A stretch of DNA of 64,000 nt from Cycas panzhihuaensis (lineage: Eukaryota > Cycadophyta), in the NCBI GenBank assembly GCA_023213395.1, contig CM041465.1:122891741-122955740 (forward strand), in the 5' to 3' direction. The notes under the pieces are model-generated. The model made no database searches. It worked only from the letters and a program-made list of their open reading frames with translations, and was not told the DNA's origin. Of the stretch, positions 56,626-64,000 are shown piece by piece. Position numbers and translations under genes: made by a program. Within the stretch, counting starts at the first letter, position 1; each line of letters opens with the position of its first letter.

Positions 56626-56978
56626 TGTGTGCGGGTCAAATTAGTTGCAACTAGATTAATGTAATTGAATTGATAAGGAATGGTTGCAACCGACCCTAGT
56701 TACAGTTACAAAAGACAAAGAATAAATATTTGGGGGGGCTGCTGTTGATAGAAGTTGTTGTATGCATTTGCATATTGTATACTTGCTGTATATTGTTCCG
56801 GAAACTGTGTACTGTTCTAGGTTGCCTCTGGTTGTGAGAGAACCAGAAGCAACCTGTCATAATGAAATGATTATGGTTTTTGCCTCATGAAATCATTGTC
56901 TTAGAATGCTGATTCAATGACTTTCCAATATTGTTGCTCTTGTGCCTACTTATGCATGTCGATAGGTAGAAGCACACA
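56626..56978 (+). repeat. 3' LTR of element H
   Basis: 353 bp, TGTGTGCGGG to AAGCACACA, followed by ATTGC (56979-56983). Two GTTGCAAC copies, as in the 5' LTR. Confidence 0.9.
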
Positions 56979-56983
56979 ATTGC

Positions 56984-58897
56984 TCAGATTTAAGAAACAC
57001 TCAGACAAATTCAGACGAGATTTGCAAGGTTGTCAAGGGAATGCTGAGAAAAACCAGAAATTTAACAGAACCGAAATCCCCCCTTTACTAGCTCAACAGG
57101 TACTAAATATTCTCAGCAGCCACTGCTAAGAGAGATCCAGAAGCCCACCTCCATGAGAGCACTAGGTAAATCACTTGTACTTTTCCTGCCAACAGTTTAG
57201 AGGTGGTTCTGCAAGCTAAATAAATGGGAATCCATCCCCACACTCACTTCCCTTCAGGACCTTGTGTTCTAATTTCGAGGAAGGTGCCTCAGCTGTACGC
57301 AGGGATGATAAGGACTGATAGTTCTTAGATTTGATCTGTGCAGATGCGGGTTCAGGCTTCTATGCTCTCTTGCCAATCATTGGAGGCACACCCAAATTTG
57401 TGGCAACTAGGGTTTCTTTGCCTCTTCAGGAATCTCTGTTGCACCATATCTTTAAACAAAACTTCCTCTCCCACAAAATTGGAGAAGCTTAATGGACATG
57501 ATCGGATACAAGTAATTTGCAACAATTTAATGTGTACATGTATATCTTCAGATAGATGATTAAATAGATTAGCACTTTCCTTGTATACTTTTAGATACAC
57601 TTAGATTGGAGGTGCTTTTTGCATTCCCACTTGCTGCAATATTACCTGATGATTTTTGACAGTCCCACTGACTGTGTTTTGTCATTTGTGGGTGTTAATA
57701 TAAATTCCAAATTCTAGGCTCTTAAGCCAGCTTCTGCCATATTTATCTGCAGACTGCCACTTAAGCATCAACACCCTGTGTGCTGCCCCTAGTGATGGCC
57801 ATTTAGGCTTTTGCTTACAAACTGCAAAGAATGTCTTGTTTTGTGCTCAGGTTTTGAGCATAGTGCTCCAAGATAATTTGTACACTCATCCTGCCAGCCC
57901 CTTGCTCACCCTATGTAATATCCGTTTCTTGTCTTATGATGCTTGGTACTGCATTGTGGCCTCTAGCATTCTGAGCGAACAAGCCACGTGCAGCTCTATT
58001 TTGTGTTTCCTGTTTTTCTGGCCTCGTTAGCCTAGGTGGCTGGTTGGCACTACTTGCTACAAGAGTCGTTTATTTGGCTGGGCAGACATTTATATGGCTT
58101 TCAACCATTTTGGGTTGTAAGATGGTACTTCTTCTGATCAATACAAGCAAATATTTCCCAAAAAGGAAAAAGAGGAGGAAAAAAGAATGGAAAACACACT
58201 TAGCAGTCCCCCGAAAACTCCACATGAACTGTGAATAGGACATGTTGTATGTCATGATTGAAGCAACCCCTTATGCAGGGAAAATGTAAGTGAAATTGTT
58301 CCAACTGAAATAGAAGAGATGCCCACATAAGTACATGAACTGATGGTTCAGACATTCAATCTGCGATCAGTAGTTCACAAATTCTTCTCATGGGCTATCC
58401 TTATTGACTTCTCCTAGATCCAGTACAAAGTGCTTCGTCACAACCTAGTTGAAAGAACAAGCAGTCAGTCTCCACAAAACACTAGCGGTGCAACCTCTGT
58501 TAACTCTCATTGTGTAAGAAGTCAAGGAGCATCTAAGATGCTCCCTAAATTGTACATGCTTTAGCTGTACAATTCAAATCCTCATTTTAGATTGCAGCCT
58601 GGGTCCGAGTTGAGCTAAAACTTCTTTGACGGTATAGTATTTCACACAATAATTTACAAGAAGCATAGTGAGGTGTCAATCAATTGAATCACATTTGCCT
58701 CACATTTTCACCAAGAATTCTCCATCACTTTTTATTTTCCCAAGAGAAACAACAAAACAAAGAGAGCAATTGATTCCACAGTCCGAGCTCAAAACCCTAA
58801 GTTCAATACCAGAGGAAGATTTGTGCAACAAAACATGTATATCAAATCAGACATGAATGCCAAGCTTTGAGCTCGTCACATAGAAAAATAGATTAAC
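56984..58897. other. Low-repeat DNA beside the glutathione synthetase exons, no exon recognised
   Basis: About 1.9 kb. If the gene is intact this is intron downstream of the second visible exon. A plus-strand frame near 57310-57490 (GSGFYALLPIIGGTPKF) is open for about 60 codons but matches nothing I know. No later glutathione synthetase exon was found on the minus strand. Confidence 0.4.
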
Positions 58898-59028
58898 CTG
58901 TGAAGCTGAGTAACTAGGCACCCTAGGCCAGCAAAAGAGGATGAAATTGTATTAAGCTCGATTTGTAACAGTTTCTCTGTTGCCATATCAAGCATGTAAT
59001 CTGAGCGATGTAGACCCAAACGTATTTC
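58898..59028 (-). CDS. GSH2: Glutathione synthetase exon (second of two visible)
   Basis: 131 bp bounded on the minus strand by an acceptor TTTATGTTACAG and a donor GTTAATC. The frame is open for 43 codons plus two bases: it contains [12 protein letters not shown] and [13 protein letters not shown], hallmarks of eukaryotic glutathione synthetase, which joins gamma-glutamylcysteine and glycine using ATP in cytosol and plastid. The Glu and Asn of the IELNT motif lie in the substrate and ATP site of the family. It continues the frame of the exon at 59272-59347 exactly. The rest of the gene is not in reach, so whether it is a working gene or a fragment cannot be told. Confidence 0.85.
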
Positions 59029-59271
59029 CTGTAACATAAATAAAGCACCATCAACACTATGTTATTTCATGCTTTAGCCAATGGTTTTTTACTATTCAAC
59101 AAAGCAAAGATTAGAGGCATGCCGCAACTTTACTCTTTCTGTGAGTCCTAAATTAATTATACTGCCAGCATCTCTTTCCATGTGAATGCTGTCCAATTAT
59201 AACTTGCAAGCAATAATCAAATTATAATACTTCCAAGTATTTCCAAGTATAGTATCAAGAAATCAACCCAC
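59029..59271 (-). other. Intron of the glutathione synthetase gene
   Basis: 243 bp with GT at the 5' end (GTGGGTTG on the minus strand) and CAG at the 3' end. Phase 0. AT-rich, as usual for plant introns. Confidence 0.8.
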
Positions 59272-59347
59272 CTGTTTTATATTATCTTCCTGTATCTTAG
59301 AATGAATGTTTAGGAGACGAGCGGTGAAGGCATCAACTCTCTGTGTT
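59272..59347 (-). CDS. GSH2: Glutathione synthetase exon (first of two visible)
   Basis: 76 bp on the minus strand after the acceptor TTGTGCAG. After one base it reads 25 codons including RVDAFTARLLNIHSKIQED, ending at ...AAACAG before GTGGG. This segment normally directly precedes the RLGLHR part in plant glutathione synthetases. No stop, correct splice sites, matching phase. Confidence 0.82.
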
Positions 59348-61594
59348 CTGCACAAATGTTCCATTAAACTTTGCCTTTAGCTTAAATCCATTTATCAACA
59401 TTACCAAATCACAAACAATGGAACCAATGTTTAATTTGCTACCATTAAAAGCACAATGACGTTTCAAATTCACAGGTAAAACAAGAAAATCTGCATCAAT
59501 GCAAACTGTAGAAACCCCCAATGAATATGTTGTACAATAACATGAAATACCAGCAGACATAACCCAAAATCACAATAATAGCTTCAAAGAAGAGAAGAAG
59601 AGATGAGAAAGAGTCCTCTCAAATAATAATTCACCAAAAAGATTGTTTTACACTGACCCCTTGAGGGGTACACATACTAGATTTCCTCTATGCCTACATA
59701 ATAAAACCTACATTCTCCTAAACCTATCTCACAAAACTGATGCCATCAAATTATCCTAGGTGTACCACAAACTGGCAAATCAACTTTACACACATTATCT
59801 CTTCTAATGGCATATACCCTAGTCTCAGCCTAAATGTAAAACCAAGTATATCATCCATGCAGCACATAGCACAGCCCAACGATGAAATATAATGTACTTT
59901 GTTTTGCATAAATTTTGCAACCAGAGACCTAAAGCACTTAGTCCTGCCTTACAGTATTCAAAGGCATAATCAGCCTAAAGCTGATGAATGCCAAACATTT
60001 TTAATAGAATACACCTAATCCCATAAATGAAAGCTTAAGCATTGAACTGCAAGTCTAAAATTGAAGTAACAAAAAAAAATGTAAGAAAGCCTAGCATATA
60101 TTAAGGTCAAGTATGGGTACAACTAGCTAAAACTTTATAAAGCAAACATAACAAGAAATAAATTGTACAAGTATATGCACACAGTAATGGACACATGCCG
60201 AGACCCCCCTTCTAGAAAAACTTGGACTCTAAGTTAAGAAAATGAATCCAAAAGTTCTTTCATAACCTGGCAATACATCCAAGTAGCAACAGTCGTGCCT
60301 CAAGTTCATGTCTTGATTAACTATGATCTTCTTGGAAATCAGCTCCAAACATCCTTCCTTGTTCAATGGCAGCAAGTCTTGGTTAACCAATATACACTGT
60401 CCAAGATAAATTTTGAACTTGAAAACATGAAAATCATTATGAATTATTGACAAGTTGGAAATTTCTAAGTTTTAAGCTACTTCCCCACTCCTGTCCAAAA
60501 TTTGGCATAGCTCAAAATATTAGCCTAAAATTGTGCCCTGTGTCTTTGATAGAAGAATATCAATAGGGCTGCAATCTCAAGAATGCTCAACCACCCACTT
60601 GAAAATGTCTCTCTGACCTATGCTGCTATGCAGAAGTTTTCATCTGCTACCGTGCTAACAGCAGTTGTACTTTAGTTTTCTTCATGGCATCTTCATCTGG
60701 TCCATGAGATCTGTACACAAGGGGTATGAAGCTCAAACATATAACAGATGTAGTGATTCATAGCCATAGAATACCTCAAAATGGCAAACCCCTTATGACA
60801 CTTGCACCACGGTTCTACAAAAAAATCAGCAAAGGTCAATGATGTATAATATATCAGAAAAACTCAGGGCAGTTTATAAACAATCTTCATTTGTCTATTG
60901 AATTACATGTGATAAACACTCTCCGTGTTCAATTCTGTACACTAGCCCAAGGCTTAGCATGCTAGCATATCAATGTAGGGTGTGTGTTGTGAAAGGCATT
61001 CATGCATTCCTTCAATCAACATTACTCAGATCTTCCACAACATGCACTTCTCCTTATCAAACAGTATGAACCAACACTATGCTCCCACACCATTGAACAG
61101 CAGATGGTCTTCAATAGCACCATAAATCAGACATCGTGGCTTTTCCACTGGACTGCTCAGACTATTCAGAACTAAATCTATCTTAACTGGATCATTTACA
61201 ACAGCCAAATAACTTTCTTTTGTACTATCATTCCTTAGGCATATCCCATCAGGTATGACTGTTCATTCAAAACTGATATCTTTCCATAACTATAACCATT
61301 CCCTTACACATAACTTTCTTTGTGCAGTTACCTTTTCCACTGGTGTGGTGACCTCAACAAATTTGGTTATGTCTTTTGTTGTTGCAGATACCACCAGGAT
61401 GCTTCAAAACTTGATGCTGGCTGACCAACTCTTCTTCCCAATGACTCGCACTACGGCCACAAAATCTTACCAGTTACTTGTTGGCTTTTATTTTTCACAT
61501 ACAACTCTTAGGGGACTATAGTGCTAAGTATCCTCACTCAGTGCTGTGAAGTAGATCGTTTGAAAGAGGGTTATGTGAATTGTTTATGTAGACA
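59348..61594. other. Low-repeat DNA upstream of the exons, no gene seen
   Basis: About 2.2 kb, probably intron of the glutathione synthetase gene on the minus strand or old intergenic DNA. Frames at 60229-60453 (minus) and 61255-61521 (plus) have no recognisable product. No upstream exon was identified. Confidence 0.4.
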
Positions 61595-62029
61595 CTATAA
61601 AAATAGCATCTTTACCTTCAGATTTAGGTAGACCAGTGACAAAATCCATTGAAATCTCTTACCATTTTGCTGTGGGATGGGCAATGGTTGTAGCAAACCA
61701 GGATTTTTTGTACTTTTGCATTTATTTATTTGAGAAGAGTCACATTTGGCCATGAATTTGTAGACGTCTCCCTTCATGCCTTTCCAAAAGAAAGATCCGC
61801 ATATCTTGCGATATGTTTTGTCAATTCCAGTGCTGTAGGGACTGAATGTGCTTCTTATAATATCTTGTATTTCAGAGGTGATGTTGATGGGGTCAATATT
61901 TTGCCCTTCCTTAAAATCAAGTTCCCTTGTACTTCGAACTTTGTGGATTCCTAGTCTTGTATTTTCTTCAAGATCTTCTGGATAAATAGGTTGTTCTGGT
62001 ACTCCTAAACTAATTCCTGTGTTTAGCAT
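61595..62029 (-). pseudogene. Element K integrase fragment (Ty3/Gypsy)
   Basis: Minus-strand frame with GIDKTYRKICGSFFWKGMKGD, then KCDSSQ and PGLLQPLPIP, the region from the integrase zinc finger to the start of the core. The zinc ligands are damaged (HSSP.GGHSG is replaced, CxxC reads CDSS). A frame change then gives ISMDFVTGLPKSEGKDAIF; the rest of the core is missing, so the element is truncated near 61590. Confidence 0.82.
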
Positions 62030-62550
62030 GGCGTTGCCATCAAGATTGCTTGTAAGGATGTGCCTTCGATGTTATCCTCCAGTATTCATGATAGAGCATC
62101 CGCGATGATATTTTATTTTCCTTTTTTGCATAGAATGGTAAAATCGAATGTTTGGAGGTTACTGACCCATTTATGTTGTTCATCAGACAATGTTTGTTGG
62201 CTGAAAAAACACTTAAGGCTATCATGGTCAATCTTGATGATGAACCTGTTCCCCAACAAATATTGATGACATTTGTGTATTGTGTGCATTATTGCAAGCA
62301 TTTCCTTGTCGTATATGGGCTTGAGGCATTCGCTAGTGCTGAGCTTCCAACTTTTGTAAGTGAAGGGTTGATCGTTTTGTGGAAGGACTGCTCCCACTCC
62401 TGTTTCGGATGCATCACATTCTAGTGTAAAGGGTTGGGAGAAATCTAGAGTTGCAAAAACTAGTGCGCTGACCATGGCCAACTTTAATTCTTGGAAGGCG
62501 TTTTGTACTGCAAGGTTCCATAAGAAGGCGTCCTTCGTGAGATCTGTCAA
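62030..62550 (-). pseudogene. Element K RNase H
   Basis: LECDASETGVGAVLPQNDQPF, then YDKEMLAIMHTIHKCHQYLLG and IKIDHDSLKCFF: the Gypsy RNase H-like domain with the catalytic DAS and DKE residues. Frame changes at both ends. Confidence 0.88.
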
Positions 62551-63260
62551 TGGTGAGGCAATGTTTGCATGTCCATGGATAAATTTTCAAAGGAATCTTG
62601 TTGCTCCCAAGAAAGACTGCACTTCTATTACATTCTTTGGTGTAGGCCAATTTACGATCGCTTGGACCTTTTGGGGGTCTCTTTAATGCCTTCCTGAGTG
62701 ATGATGTGACCTAGATATTCTAGTTTCATTCTCCCAAAGGTGCATTTGCCTTTGTTGGCAAAAGAATGATTTTCTTGTAGGATTTGTAGAATAGACCAGA
62801 TGTGTTCCAAATGTTCATCCCATATTGCGTTGTAAATTAGGATGTCATCAAAGAAAACGAGAAAGAACTTCTGCAGGAAGGGTTTGAATATCACATTCAT
62901 TGTACTATGGAATATTGCCAGGGCATTTGTTAGACCGAATGGCATGACCCAGAATTCAAATAACCCTTCATGTGTGCAAAATGTTGTTTTATACACATCT
63001 TTTGGCTTGATGTGGATTTGATAGCACCCCAAACTTAAGTCGATCTTTGAAAAGTATCTTGCTCCATGAATTTCATCTAATAAATCATCGATCCGTGGAA
63101 TAGGGTAACAGTTTTTAACCATTAGCTTGTTCAATCCTTGATAATCCACACACATCCGATAGGACGCATCCTTCTTTTGATTTAGTATGACAGGGGATGC
63201 AAAGGGACATGTATTGGTTGAGATGTATCCCTATTGTAGGAGATCCTTGGTGATCGGTCC
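62551..63260 (-). pseudogene. Element K reverse transcriptase
   Basis: Open from 63155 to 62652 (167 codons), extending upstream to ASPVILNQKKDASYR. Motifs in order: MCVDYQGLNKLMVKNCYPIP, KIDLSLGCYQIHI, EFWVMPFGLTNALAIFH and the catalytic FFDDILIY box near 62830. A frame change near 62650 leads into the thumb and connection. Confidence 0.9.
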
Positions 63261-63891
63261 AATCTCCCTCTTCAGATGATAAGGTTGTCGATATGGTTGA
63301 ATGTTTACTAGAGTTGCTCCAAGTAGTAGCTCTATGCGATGTTGGTAATTTCCTTCTAGGAGTAAACCCTATGGTTCTTCAAAGATTTTGTTGTATTGGT
63401 TAATGATACCTTAGATTTTTGTTGGTACATCTTCTATGGCAATCTTGTAGCATGTTAGTGTATATGTTGTGGGGTTCTTCCTTAAACTTTTTTCCATTTG
63501 ATGAGTTGTTACCAACTACGTTGGAGGTGTATCAGGTGCTCATAGTCGGTATGTGTGACCTTTCTGTCTGAAGTTCATGCACCGAATTTTATAATTGGTG
63601 ACAACATATCCAAATGTCTATAACCACTAGAGACCCAAGATTGTGCCTATTCCCCCTATTTCCATAGCAAACATTCAAGTAGTTCTTGCATAATTTTCAA
63701 CTTGTAAGTTTACTTTGGGACAGAATCCTCCACATGACATGGTCTTCCCATTTGCAATTGATACTTGGAAGGTGTCTAATGCTTGAATTTGTAAGCCCAA
63801 TTTCTCCAGTATGGGTTTGTTGATAAAGTTGTGGGTACTACCACTATCTATGAGAATGGCTATTGGGAATCCCTTAATCTTCCCTTGGCAT
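63261..63891 (-). pseudogene. Element K protease and linker
   Basis: On the minus strand PIAILIDSGSTHNFINKPIL near 63805-63870 is a Gypsy retropepsin with intact DSG. The linker to the polymerase (63261-63720) is full of stops. The gag is cut off by LTR L. Confidence 0.8.
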
Positions 63892-64000
63892 TGTTAGAGT
63901 ATAATGTTGTATGTTGTATGTGTCTAAGTAAAGTGTGTCTTAGGATCTAAGAGTCATTTATTATTATAATATTATGTGGAAAGATAGAAGCTCATTCCTT
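63892..64000 (+). repeat. LTR L, inserted in K and cut by the right edge
   Basis: Begins TGTTAGAGTATAATG and follows the layout of the first 150 bp of the LTR of D (GTGTCTTAGGATCTAAGAGTCAT against GTCCTAGG...CTAAGGGTCAT). If so it is a third member of the D and G group. The target site would be GGCAT at 63887-63891, but the other side is outside the window. Confidence 0.55.

Larger units (their letters stand above)
33016..56978 (+). mobile_element. Element H: large Ty3/Gypsy retrotransposon interrupted by M, I and G
   Basis: LTRs at 33016-33369 and 56626-56978, flanked by ATTGT (33011-33015) and ATTGC (56979-56983). Total span is 24 kb; without I (7.3 kb), G (4.8 kb) and M (about 1.5 kb) it is about 10 kb. 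Domain order: leader, gag, zinc knuckle, protease, second gag-like domain, reverse transcriptase, RNase H, integrase, palindrome array, third ORF. By eye the LTRs differ at about 24 of 353 positions, mostly transitions, so H is older than the elements inside it. The protease and primer site link it to C. Confidence 0.9.

Noticed and set aside
57307-57490. Plus-strand frame that looked like an exon (GSGFYALLPIIGGTPKF)
   Set aside because: Only about 60 codons, no recognisable family, no paired exon, and opposite in strand to the glutathione synthetase exons.

Overview
The window is a plant nuclear sequence, AT-rich and built almost entirely of nested LTR retrotransposons. The only host gene signal is two spliced exons of a plant-type glutathione synthetase on the minus strand (58898-59347). 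Spliced genic DNA beside tens of kilobases of old, stacked Copia and Gypsy elements suggests a seed plant with a large genome. A gymnosperm is plausible, but nothing here settles the species. No intact autonomous element, tRNA, rRNA or CRISPR array was seen. Element letters (A to N) are mine.

Left nest (about 1-31650). A is an old Copia element cut into four pieces: 1613-3231, 13950-14892, 22354-23549 and 31351 to about 31650. Three full-length insertions split it. B (Copia, 3232-13949, target duplication GTTTC) itself contains C (minus-strand Gypsy derivative, 5240-10718, CAAAT). D (non-autonomous, 14893-22353, TCCTC) contains F (Copia, 16667-21898, GTCTT/ATCTT). E (Copia, 23550-31350, CACTTG) lies inside the 3' LTR of A. 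Removing each insertion together with one duplication copy restores continuous reading of the interrupted element, which is strong evidence for the boundaries. A minus-strand LTR (N, 1232-1612) lies to the left of A.

Middle nest (33016-56978). H is a large Gypsy element with a protease of the same type as C. Its order is LTR, leader, gag, zinc knuckle, protease, a second gag-like domain, reverse transcriptase, RNase H, integrase, a 1.2-kb array of GTTGCAAC palindromes, a third ORF, LTR. It is interrupted by a minus-strand LTR fragment (M, to 35377), by Copia element I (39769-47086, TATTG/TCTTG) and by non-autonomous minus-strand element G (51192-56000, AAGAA). Between the two nests is a 3' LTR of another element (J, near 32404).

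Right part (56979-64000). About 4.6 kb of low-repeat DNA holds the glutathione synthetase exons. It is followed by a decayed minus-strand Gypsy pol (K, 61595-63891), cut at the right edge by another LTR (L) that looks related to D.

The coding regions work as replication cassettes (gag particle, protease, integrase, reverse transcriptase with RNase H), almost all disabled by stops, frameshifts or deletions. D, G and C lack most of pol and would have depended on enzymes from other elements. The best candidates for something undescribed are the conserved unknown protein shared by D and G, the in-frame protease to integrase-tail fusion of C, the second gag-like domain and palindrome array of H, and the hairpin series in the LTR of E.
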